60,000 nt of DNA from Membranipora membranacea (taxonomy: Eukaryota; Bryozoa; Gymnolaemata; Cheilostomatida; Membraniporidae): positions 16,437,001 through 16,497,000 of the forward strand of contig OU612066.1 of NCBI GenBank assembly GCA_914767715.1, in the 5' to 3' direction. The notes under the pieces were generated by a model. That model was not told the DNA's origin. It saw only the letters and a program-made list of their open reading frames with translations, and did not search any database. This document shows positions 37,859-48,577 of the stretch, one piece after another (the first letter of the stretch is position 1; each line of letters starts with the position of its first letter). A program made the translations under genes and the position numbers.

Positions 37859-39234
37859 ACTGCTCACAGGCGGACTGCAATTCATGGGTCTGGTTTGTGT
37901 TGAGGCATGCATATACATGATTAGTACACAGCCATAAATATAATGAACCACAATTAATAATATAGAACAATGGGGCTTACAATTTACTAGTAATTATTAT
38001 CTAATGAGAATTACACTATATTGAACTGGGTCACATCTACATAATAACGCACTTGTTCCAGTAATATTCTTCACTAGTTTAAACTTATTGAACGCTAATA
38101 ACACTACATTATTGGGATGGACTTCGGAATGACTCCCAACCAGCATGTTCCAGGTAGAGCTGAGAACCCAGACACCAATACAATCTAGCTTACTTTACGA
38201 CATTCAATCTAAATGATGGCCGGTAACTCAATCAAGATAAGAATTCCACCAACTCTCAGCATCCCAAATGGTACCTGTTGTAATATAATAATATATCAAT
38301 CAGACTGACATCTCACGTCAATTTACAGATACTGATAGCACAGATGGGAATTTATGAGTGGCCTTGGATCTATTTATCTGTTAATTATTGTTCGCACCCC
38401 AGTCTAAGTAAATTGAGACATCCTTGCATTGCTTGCTGACCACAACCTGTCAGCAGGCGCTTTTCCATGATGTTTTCAAATCCAAGGCAAGAGACACATA
38501 ATAATGTTAGGCCTACCAGGTGTAGCCACAAGAACAACTCAACTGCAAGCAATATATATTTTAATTAGTTATCCACACTGAACTCGATATACAGTTCTAC
38601 AATTCTGTGGTCATCCATAATTGTTCTCTAGCCAGACAGACCTGAGACTAGCTAGTCAATCGCCAAGGAATAGTAAAGATTAAGATAGGGCTATGGGAAG
38701 CCCCATCTATCTTCAAAGTTCTTTTTGTCTACTGTCACTGTGGGTATATTTATTGTTGTTGTCATGTTATGACAAGTTATGTTGTATCTATCTGAACTCA
38801 CTTTGAGAATCTGTTATTTGCATCATTTTGAGGATTTTCTGGTACCACTTAGTTGAATGTTCTCTCTTCCTCGATTTCAACCTAGATCAAGGCTGTGTGG
38901 GCGGGTATCTTGGTTCTTTGACAGTAAATTAAAAGCCAAGATTATCTTCCCACTGACGTGGCTGGACTTTTCATTCCAATCTGAGGATATAGAGTTCATA
39001 ATTGAAGGCATTAGGCAAAGCATTAGAAATTTAGATGATTGTTAAGTTTTACCTGCATTCTAGTAAACTTCAGCCTATATTGAGAATAGCCTTAGATTTC
39101 ATTGATGAAATGGCTGTGAAGTTGGTATCCGACCCATATTAACTTAACAGACATCCCTTAGAATATTAGTTCTCATTTGTTAAATCAGATCTGATTGGTC
39201 ATGATCTCTATAACTACACCGGAAGTTTATGAAA
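37859..39234. promoter_or_regulatory. Shared intergenic region between divergent GOT1 and TMEM237
   Basis: The two start codons face away from each other about 1.4 kb apart, so the promoters of both genes must lie here. No core promoter motif stands out. The 62-codon frame at 38857-39045 has no signature. Confidence 0.5.
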
Positions 39235-42200
39235 ATGGCTGACAGTGATCAAAATCAAAATTTATCTGAGAAGCCTGGCAGGGCAAGGTCCTCCAAAAAG
39301 AGACCAAAGAGAAAAGAGCAAGAGACATCTGATAGAGAGATGCCAATCGACAATACTGAAGACACTCTATCCAAGCCTAAAAGAGGAGTAAAATCTCAAA
39401 CAGGCAAGAAAACTACTCAAAGAAGGAGGCAACCTAAAGCAAATACTGAGGGTAGTGCCTCAGATGGAATAGACAATCCTGGTTTCAATAAAAATGAATC
39501 CAACAATGAACAGAAAGCAACCCCAAGGAAAAAGAAAAGAGTACCAAGATCTAAAAGTCCTACAGCTGCCGGTTACAGCAGCACCCACTCGCTTCAATCA
39601 GGTCGAAGTCTTCCCTTGAGTGGTGATGTAAGTTTAATTTGAAATAAGACAAGTCAACAATCCCTGCCTCTTATGTAACAAAAGCTAACTGCCTTGATAT
39701 GTTGTTAGGTTGGTGATGCGTTGATATTATAGTTATCAGGCGATTTTGATGTGTTCCATTTTGGATAAAATATATTAGGATATTTGACATTCAGTGGCGA
39801 TTCAGATTGGAGTAGATTAGTTTGAGCTCCCCAGACTTTCGCCCCTCGCCTGACGGCCCCCTGAAAAAGATATGGAAAAAATAGTACGACCTAATAGACT
39901 GTATATAAATATTGTGATATTAACTTAACTGACAGCTTGTGATTTTGCGTTGTATCATAACGCGGGTGTGATTTGTTTTCAGCAATCAGAAACAAATACA
40001 TCTCGGCCAAGAAAGAAGAGACGACGGTAAGTATGACTGGCTAGTAATCTCATACTGTTACCTGCTTTACTTATGATTAATTTGTTTTGAATACTTTAAA
40101 TCTGTTATAAAAAAAAGAATGTACAAAGCTTAAAGTTTAGTATAAGAACTAAACATCATCATCATTTGAAACAAAAGATATAATTTGTCATGATGGGATC
40201 CATTCTGCAGCAAGACAACAGGAAATCTCTCATCCACAAAAATAGAAAGCCTCGGCCTGGATTTGGCTGATATTGAGGATGACATTATAGAGAACGGCAC
40301 GGACGAAGAAACAGACAGTGTTACTTTAGCGCCACAGAAACATCTCATGAAGAGCCAACCCATCGGCAAACTTTACATCGAACAAACAAGTGAGTTCTTA
40401 CTGAGAGAACACCTCTGTTGTCTGAATCTGACTTATACAATTTTTTCACTGAGCAGCAATTAATTGGTTGCCCTACCTCTCTGTTGCTTCATATTGTGTA
40501 TTGTAAGTCATTTACCATAATGTTAATGTCCATTATCAACCCCTGGTAGCTTATACGGGGTAGATAAAAAAGGAATATATGGCTTGAGGCAAGAAATTTT
40601 ATGACATAATGAGGTAGCTCTCCTTTTTCCATTTAGCTTCTTTTAAATAGTACAAGCTATGCATGAATATGAAATCTACTTGCATTTTATAGGAGGAGGT
40701 CGGTAAATTAATAAAAAAAATTGTGTGGATAAATTGCACCTTATCATTTTACTGGATTCAGGTCTATACTATAGTTTTAATTTCTTGTCACATTCTGAAA
40801 AGATATGATCTTACTTAATGCATGCAACGCAATCAAATCTAACCTGCAAAAGTGCAGATCTGACACTTTATAAATTAATCGGGCCTATTTTTTTTCTAAC
40901 CAAGATTATGTTATGTAGATAATATGTATTTAATGTGGTAAAAAAGCATGAGGAAAATTAATCAGAGCAACTTTTAGGGCAAATCATGGCTGGCAAGCAC
41001 GCTATTGTTTTCTCCTTTATACAAATTTGTTTGTAATTCGCAGAGAGGTTCAAGTCTGTCAGTGCAGCATACAAAGTGCCCGTTCAGTCTAACACACCAC
41101 CACTAGTGGATAAACTTATCAAACATCTCCATCTCACAGGCAATGCTTCTCTATTCTTACAGCTTGTTCTATGTTCTGTTTTGTTCTGTTCTATGTAGTT
41201 TCAATTGATGATCGTCGATTTTTGCTTTTCTGGACATGAGGTCGATAGTGAGGATCGAAACATTCATGTTAATGGTATGAATGAGTTTTGCGTCTCACCC
41301 AATGTAAGGTGTTTGTATGTTTACCCAAACCAACCTTGACATTTCCCTCTGCGCTATAAACTTGAATGAAGATTGAATCATGAGATCAGCAGCAGCAGCC
41401 CTCAATAATTCTCACGTCTTCATACTCTTACTGCATTCTTCCTTCTTCACAACCATAAACATTTATATGTTTATATTCACAACTTCCCTCCATCTACCTA
41501 CCAGGTGACTTTGATAACATCAATGACAACACGATACAGAAGAATGTGCCAGAGCAACTAACAGCTTTACAGCATCTCAGAACTAAGTTTGGGTTACCCA
41601 CCCCAAGCACTGCCAGTCTACATCTGGAGAAAGACTGTAGGTAGTCAAACCATCAAGATCGGTTCTTACCATTAGATTCATCATTATACGCTCACTATAA
41701 GTTCATGTGCTCAATTGGAATATGTCTAGTCATATCCCATAATGCAATTTGATGGAATTACTGGAGAGACAAGGACATAGATGACACAGGGCTTAAACTT
41801 TGTCCCAATCGCTGCTAGATGCTTTACCAAAATTGATAATGAGATGCCACTACAACGGATCCAGATAACTTTTAAGCACTTACTACACATGGATATACAC
41901 CATGGATTACACTATCTTCCCCTGATCTAATCTGTCATAGTGTAAGGTGCCATTGAAACCTATTTTGTGTCGTACTTTTATGACAAAACGCATCTCATTT
42001 AACATCTACAGACCCGATTCTACTGGTTATGCTGTGTGCGATATATTTGTTTTGATTCATTCTAATTGTAAAGTATCTCCTAAGCGAGCAGTGAAGATAA
42101 AGCTTACACCTAAGAGTCAACCGAAACCTGCCGATGGTAATAGGTGTTTGCCATTTAGACACAATGCTCATCCTCGTTCTATCCAAGCATGTGATGACTT

Positions 42201-45200
42201 CTGTGTCAACATTGGCTCAATCTGTTCTGCATCTTATTCTGTTCAATCGCTCTCCCTCTCTTTTATTTATACTGTTTCTGTTTGCATTCATTTGACTTCA
42301 ATCTCCTCTACATTGACATTGAACCCAGGTCATCAAGTTTAGGGGTAAAGGTCAGGAGGAAAAAAGAAACACTATGCGTTTGCTTTCTGAATTTGTGAGC
42401 TTGTTCTCCCAGGCTGCACTGGGAAGCATCTTTTCAATTGGCTGTCAAAATTAAATACTAAGAATAACAAAATATTAAAAAACAGTTTTGATGATGGGAT
42501 ACACCCATAAATTTGACTGTAGTTCTTTCTATTGGTTATCGACAATTTTCCTATGGTGTACAGTTTCCATCATCACATTCAGTCTGTGGTTATATTTTCA
42601 GGTGGATTTAAATCAGCTGAACAAAAGGTGATCGATGAGCTTTACTCAGAAGAGAAGAGGAGACAAGGAGAATCTCTTGATGAGGAACAAGCCTTCCCTG
42701 TACAGATCTCAGCCATGGCCTTCGCACTCACCAGTATTCAGGTCTTTAGGACCATCGCTCACTTCTGTATGGGTATGTTTATTTACTTGTAAAAGTAGAG
42801 CTCCATATACCGTTATTGCAATCAACCAAGTAGGTGAATATGAGATGTTGTCTGGTTATAGGCTCTGAAGCTGCGTAAAACTTTTCTTCAATATTTAATA
42901 TATGTCCTGAAAATTTCCCATGTACGCTCCTGGTGTCCTGTTCAGCTGTGTGTGTGTTTAACGTAGTACAATATATTGATTTGATAGACTAAACTCTACA
43001 TTGATAATATCATTATGTTTGTAATGGTCTAAGAGGGTAAGAGGAATCTTGTTGAATCATATTACAAATTCAGAAACTAAATTGGGCTTTATTGTAACCA
43101 TCGCCATACTATGCTGTTTTAATTCAAGGGTTAGTGACAATTGAAACATTTTAATTATGTTTTCAGGAATCTTAGCTGGATTAGCGATCTGGCAGACAAT
43201 CTATGCATTTACTTTTACAAACGCAGACAATGATAACTCAGCTTTCCTGTCGATATATAGAAGTATCAGCGTACCAATCAACTGTGTCTTCTACTTAATT
43301 CTCGTCTTATGTACTGTTACCATGTTTGATAGGTGAGTACATAGTAAGCTCAATAAGAACGGCTGTTGCTCACTCCCCTGAACTAACCTTGTCACGCAGC
43401 CACATTTTATGTATTGGGAGGTGGTCTTGTACTTTTGGACACAGTATGAGAAGTTGTTATTTTGTGTTCCTAATCTATATACTGCATACTTTTCACATTA
43501 TTACTGAAATAACTCAGTGCACTCAATTTCTTTTTATTTATTTTGTTTATGGGAAATGTTAAAGATAATTTATCTGTCTTTGGAACAAAGAAAAAGTCAC
43601 AGTGATGTAGATTAGAACTACAAAATAGAAGTCAACTTCTCATACGATGGCCCAAAATACAAGACTATCCCCCAAACCAAAAAAGTAGCCACATGATAAG
43701 GCTAACCATGGCCTGAGTAATTAGAGTTTTATTTATGTAGGCAGCCTTCGTTTAAACTTTTTCGTATCACTTGGAAAGTCTCACATTGAATCAATTAACC
43801 GTCCTTTGCTTTTCAAACTTAATTTGATATTTTTTTAGTTTTGTAATGTCAAAAAAAACATTGATGCTTTGAGCTTTCTTTAAATAAACATACAAACATT
43901 ATCAATTTCCATGTAAGCTGCGATATCTTATTTCATGAGATGACAACTGCTCATCATACTAAGATCACTGAACACATGTTATTTGTAGGTATGATGTCTC
44001 TAAAATCACAAGGCCTTGCTTATTGAAAGCTTGTACCTTACAATCTGGTGCTGTAGCAGCGATACTATACACTGCAGCACTGTGTGTAAATGTAAGCTTA
44101 GCTCCTATGGATGATCGACTCGGACCAAAGTCAAACGGTACAAACGATCCCCTGCGTGATTTTACTGATGACCCTGAGGTAAGCTGGCATAATGCTAAAA
44201 GTGATTGTTCAAGGAATCAGGCTTTTGGTATCATTCTGGAGTTCTTAGTCTAATTTACAACATATGTCCCATTTACATCTCATTTTCACTCAAAGTTGAG
44301 AGGTGAAGGTACTAAAAAGGTACTATTTTAATAATAGTATATACAAAAATAGTACCTTTTTAGTACCTTCCAATCTCAACTTTGTGTGAAAATCAGTTGA
44401 AACTGGGCCACTTGCTGTTTATAAACCTTATAGCAGTTTTCTAAATTAGACCGAGATTTCTTGAATGATACCAAAATCCTGATTCCTTCACATTTGAAAG
44501 TGATTTCAGCAATGACATAGAGAGGAGAATTGAGCTCCTCAAATGTGGATATCATTCCAATAATAATTTAAGTTTAGTGAAATCTCATAACTAGAGAACA
44601 ATCAACATACATGTACACCCTTTTGAACAAACCAGACTCATATAGCTGTATCCTAATAAGTTAAAGCTATCTCGCCGAAATACTCCTTCATCAAGTGAGA
44701 GGGCTTTTTATCCATGTATATGACAAAAAAGGTTGGGCTGCCCCTAAAGAGGGACGCAAGGTGCCCTAAATCCTCGTACTGAGAATGTGATACATCCTAG
44801 AGGTGAGGCAATTAGAGACTTCCTGAACTGTGTGTGCAGCAAGCTGGCAAAACTGAAACTGGCACTAATTGGCCATTGGCAGTGACACTTAGCAAATAGG
44901 CCGAGAAGATTGTTTGTTAATCATGGTCAATTTATATTTTATGTAACAGAATTATATACACAATGATGTCAATGCGAAGCAGCGACAGAACAAACTCACG
45001 TTTGCTAACTCTTCTCTCTTGAATATTTCAGGATCAGAAGAAGTTTCTACAGATATGGAGAGTGCTGGTTTTGTTGAGAGCTGTACTTGTAGGCTTGGCA
45101 TGGTTTATTGTGTCTCTACGGCCAGGCACTGATCGACTGACTAAAAATCTCAGTCAAACGGAGATTTCATGGGGGGATAAAGAGGAAAATAATATCAGCA

Positions 45201-45238
45201 TGACAGCCACTAAAGACAATGGATTCACCAGAGCTTGA
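39235..45238 (+). CDS. TMEM237: TMEM237, ciliary transition-zone membrane protein
   Basis: Nine exons: 39235-39627, 39983-40026, 40211-40389, 41044-41139, 41505-41636, 42602-42772, 43167-43332, 43989-44178 and 45032-45238. Phases agree throughout, giving 525 residues. The N-terminal third is Lys/Arg/Ser-rich and disordered-looking, as in human TMEM237. It is followed by DLADIEDDIIENGTDEET and QPIGKLYIEQTKRF, which match ELGVEDEDIITDEQT and QPVGKVFVEKSRRF. Four membrane spans lie at about 325-355, 373-393, 409-428 and 465-487, with SLRPGTD after the last span (human SYRPGMD). TMEM237 acts at the ciliary transition zone with the MKS/Joubert proteins (family knowledge). The second ATG is preferred over the one 6 bp upstream because its context (aaaATGg) is stronger. 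Intron 4 needs a GC donor (ACAG|GCAATG); all other introns are GT-AG. The C-terminal tail is longer in charged residues than I can match. Confidence 0.93.
44211..44490. repeat. Foldback element of about 280 bp in TMEM237 intron 8
   Basis: The core arms 44283-44329 and 44346-44392 pair almost fully. Outward, ggaatcagg..tttggtatcattc at about 44213 is mirrored by gaatgataccaaaa..cctgattcc at 44464-44488. The arms together are about 125-130 bp with a looser middle. It begins about 30 bp after the exon 8 donor. Confidence 0.85.
44734..44912 (-). mobile_element. U2-headed SINE (copy 2), diverged
   Basis: Read on the minus strand from 44912, it starts caatcttctcggcctatttg ctaag and runs through the same body as the copy at 24714, including tgcctcacctctaggatg and ccctctttaggggcagccca, then a short T run. 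The U2 head is more mutated than in copy 1. I see no clear target duplication. It lies in TMEM237 intron 8, downstream of the foldback. Confidence 0.8.
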
Positions 45239-45698
45239 TGGAGTCAACATGTGAAAAGATTATCAGGTTTACTTTGCTTGCCAGTAGGAGTACTTTCATG
45301 ATCTACCCTGGCTTGAAAAGCGTCGTGTTACGCTTGCCAAGTCAGACTCGACTTGTAGAAAACTTGGTTGTTGTTCGAGGTTTTCAATTACCAGTATGTA
45401 GTAATAGACTATCGCTAGCAGCTACCCAAAACAAGGTCACGTTTTGTTTTATTTTACTATGATAGTACAGAACCATATCATGAATGTTTTGAAGTTATAT
45501 CTGACAATACTCTTATTTGATATTCATTTTTATCCTCTTACATCAGAAGCTTGAGAATTGATCCTCTAATGGACTTCGGTAGATACTTAGAATAGCTAGT
45601 AGCGGAGCTTCTATTTATTTGATGACTAATAGTGTGTAGCTTTCCATTTTCATACATATATTTATTCTTCCAAGCAGCTTATCACTCATAACAAAGCT

Positions 45699-45704
45699 AA
45701 TAAA
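45699..45704 (+). other. Candidate polyadenylation signal of TMEM237
   Basis: AATAAA lies about 460 bp after the TMEM237 stop and 25 bp before the opposing signal of the D8C gene. Confidence 0.45.
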
Positions 45705-45729
45705 TTGGTGAAATCAGTATGACAAGATG

Positions 45730-45735
45730 TTTATT
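45730..45735 (-). other. Candidate polyadenylation signal of the D8C gene
   Basis: TTTATT on the plus strand reads AATAAA on the minus strand, about 90 bp after the D8C gene stop. Confidence 0.45.
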
Positions 45736-45825
45736 AGGATGACGATCAGGATGGCCGTGGTTATCATCCTTCGCCATAGACCTGAACAACACGAGAAGCC
45801 CCGTCATGTATGATCTCAGCCTTAG

Positions 45826-46674
45826 TTACATTCCGCAAAAACTGACACATTCTCCTATGTTCACATCATAGGTATATATTAAGTCATCTGCCGCCTGTGA
45901 ACACCTCATCACCTTTCCTGGTGGTGAATACGAATGACAATAGTGCCTCCCTCTATCTGTATATGACGTATGAAACTTGATCGGCTTGATAATCCCTACC
46001 TCTGCTGGCATTTCATAGTCGCTCCAGTAGGTAGCAACTGATCCACAGGAGTAAGAAGGTGCACACTTATTCAAGATTCGGTTCCCGGCGTCTCCAGAGA
46101 ATCTGAACCATGGTCGACCCATTCTTTGTAAATCTCTTGTGTCACAATTATAGTTGTTTGTTGAATTGTCATGTACAAAATCCTGATAGCTCTGGTCCCT
46201 GGGTCTGATGTTGCTTCCATTGCTATCCTTCCTCCACCATTCCGTGAAATTTAGCGCATTCTGACAAAGCTCGGTAACATTATCATCGGAGGGAATCATC
46301 GAAGGTGCAGTTGAGGGGGTACTAGGATATGAACTGTACGTTTTGGAGGTGCGCCTTGTTGGTACAACAGTGACTGTATTCCCAGCTTTAATCCCTCTGC
46401 AATTTACAAGCATATCTACTAGTTTCTCGTAGAGTCGCCTCTGTACCTCAATGCGTACTTCATCTTCGACAGATCTGGAGCGTAGTAAGTCTCTTCTTCC
46501 CACTGTTAGCTCTGGATCAGGACAGTTCTCAGCGTGCAGCATGTCATGAATAATCTTGACTTGCTCTTTGACTCTCTCCAACTCTTTGCTTGCCGTGCTG
46601 TCATACAAGCTACCATGACATAACGCTACCATGATGATTATTCCTGCAGCCAGATAATGAGCAAACGCTGCCAT
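45826..46674 (-). CDS. Secreted uromodulin-type D8C-domain protein, intronless
   Basis: A single open frame of 282 codons. Residues 1-22 form a signal peptide (AAGIIIMVALCHG core). Residues 29-49 and 69-91 are charged and helical with heptad-like spacing, so may form coiled coils. Residues 100-130 are Ser/Thr/Pro-rich. From 137 to 280 there are exactly eight cysteines (C137, C177, C204, C210, C246, C258, C276, C280) and the motif WFRFSGDAG followed by C-x5-CG and a Trp, which is the D8C signature of uromodulin, GP2 and OIT3. Four N-glycosylation sites lie at N132, N142, N152 and N170. There is no ZP domain and no membrane span, so the product is probably a secreted, disulphide-rich glycoprotein that oligomerises through its N-terminal helices (inference). 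It faces TMEM237 tail to tail. A frame of this length without introns, beside multi-exon genes, might reflect a retrocopy or just a one-exon gene. Confidence 0.85.
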   Translation of the reverse strand: MAAFAHYLAAGIIIMVALCHGSLYDSTASKELERVKEQVKIIHDMLHAENCPDPELTVGRRDLLRSRSVEDEVRIEVQRRLYEKLVDMLVNCRGIKAGNTVTVVPTRRTSKTYSSYPSTPSTAPSMIPSDDNVTELCQNALNFTEWWRKDSNGSNIRPRDQSYQDFVHDNSTNNYNCDTRDLQRMGRPWFRFSGDAGNRILNKCAPSYSCGSVATYWSDYEMPAEVGIIKPIKFHTSYTDRGRHYCHSYSPPGKVMRCSQAADDLIYTYDVNIGECVSFCGM

Positions 46675-48577
46675 ATCTGTATCCGTTTTTTATATCTATC
46701 CTAAAACGTTAAGTTAGAAAAAATGTTATTGTATACTTATTAATTCACAATGAATCTGAACCCAACAAGTACTCCACAGAGGCTACATTATGTAAAATAA
46801 GTCATCTTGATTAAAAATGTATATGAATCCTATAATTAAATTTGGGCACGTTATAGTATTATACATGCACCCGTCTTTGCTGGCTAAGCATCACCTATCC
46901 GACATTTTAAACAGTTTGACATTTCTTTTACCATAAATAATTATCACCGTTCAATCAAAACTTAAAGATTCCAATTGGAAGGGTATGTACATGTAGAATG
47001 TACTAAAAGTCATTTGAATTATAACTGCATCATTTAAAATAAATTATATTTTTTTATCTGTTTTCAACCCTCAACCCTTCAGCTGACGAGCAACTAGATC
47101 CTCTTGTCATGGAAAGCAAAATGATTTACCCCCGCGACTCTTAGGAACAGCAGTTTTGCATCATTCATACATATAATCTAGTACTGATGTAATGAAATAG
47201 ATTGCTTTTCCTAGCAGAGCCATGATGGGAACCAGCATCTGTGTTAACTATGCACTCCTCAGCTTCAGTATTGATAATAAAGTTTCCTTGTGCTTTAGAA
47301 TGTGCGTCAAACATAGTTATCGTCCCCGGCGGGGGGCTGTCGGACGGGGTTCGGGCAAGAGTCTGGAGGCTCAGACTACATTCTCATGAGCCTCCCAAAT
47401 CTTATGCCAACCTATCACACTGATCAAGTGCAAACTGCTGAGGTGTATACACTTGTTATGTCTCTGCAGCATCGGTCTGATTCATCTATTTGCAATTCCT
47501 CAACAACTGGTGGACCTCTATCATTCATATTCATCTTGGCCATAACAAAACATTGAATTTGGTGTCTTATTATCTTGATCTACGAGAAATGCGTTTCACT
47601 GTCATAGTGCTAGTCTATGTCACAAAATTAGAATGCAGGTAGAATGCAGGTAGAATGCAGGCAGAATGCCATTAGATGTTATGGCACAAGTGGTCTTTAT
47701 CTTGGTAGAACTATCATGGTAACACTAGCCTGAGTTACAAATCAAAGAGATTCAAATGTGATGTTACTTCCATCCTCCCCCCACACTTTCCAGGGCCCAG
47801 ACCACTTGCCTTCCAAAACTATTAGTTATACCCTGGAGGGTACCGTAACAGCTGTAGTGAAGGGGTTTTAAATAACACTTCTGCCAGCTGTGCAGGTTCC
47901 CACGTGCTATTGTAGACAAGGGTACGACTTCAATACTTTACAAAGGCTACCAATACCGAGGTTGTTTTGAAGGTCAAATTTTATTGTACCATAGCGGGCG
48001 CTTTCATCAGAAGCAGGACATCTGGGGATTGTAAGCGCTATGTCTAGGCCTCAAGGTACGCTCTTTTTTGCTAATAAATTACTGATATCCCATTTTAAAT
48101 TTTTTGCTTAGGAGAAATAAGTTCCCACATCTCATTTTCATGTGCTAAGAATGTTGTAAATGCTTGCATGTTCTCATAATGTTGAAATCTTTCGCAAGTA
48201 GTTTTTTTAATTTTGGGGTTGTCGTTTCATCATAGGCGCCGAGCCAGCGGTGGGGGCAGTAAGCTTAGGAATAATATCTAATCTAGTTATCTTCCTGATT
48301 TCGGTGACAACCTATTGATTCACATCATTGAACCCTCTATGGGAAGAATCTAAATCAGTGACTTACTTCTTTTACTGACAGGTTCTCCAAATGGACACAA
48401 CTCACCTTGAAGGGTTGATGACCTTGGTAAGCTCATAGGCTGCCATGCCTTAGATGTGGGTGAGCAAGGCACCCTAACAAGTCTAGGGAACACTGTCCGG
48501 TTAGGTTAGGTGTACTCGGCTATCAATGCTCACAACTGAAGAACCACTAGAATTGCTATCATGCTCACGTTTTTCAG
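46675..48577. other. Intergenic; promoter of the D8C gene and 5' part of the first BHMT-like gene
   Basis: No domain-bearing frame was seen. A first coding exon of the BHMT-like gene at 48578 should lie here but was not found. The DNA at 47316-47400 is locally GC-rich and resembles 57590-57655. Confidence 0.4.
47630..47668. repeat. Short tandem repeat, 11-bp unit
   Basis: The unit agaatgcaggt occurs three times, with a fourth partial, degenerate copy. Confidence 0.85.

Noticed and set aside
38221-38280. Alternative first exon of GOT1
   Set aside because: An ATG-to-stop frame of 17 codons reads MLRVGG and then hits a stop before any donor. The mini-exon at 37846-37858 fits the phase.
41947-42342. 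131-codon open frame on the plus strand
   Set aside because: It falls between TMEM237 exons 5 and 6, which join in frame without it, and has no family signature.
48391-48430. First exon of BHMT-like copy 1 (ATGGACACAACTC... to a GTAAGC donor)
   Set aside because: It ends in phase 0, but the next exon needs phase 1; joining them gives an immediate stop.
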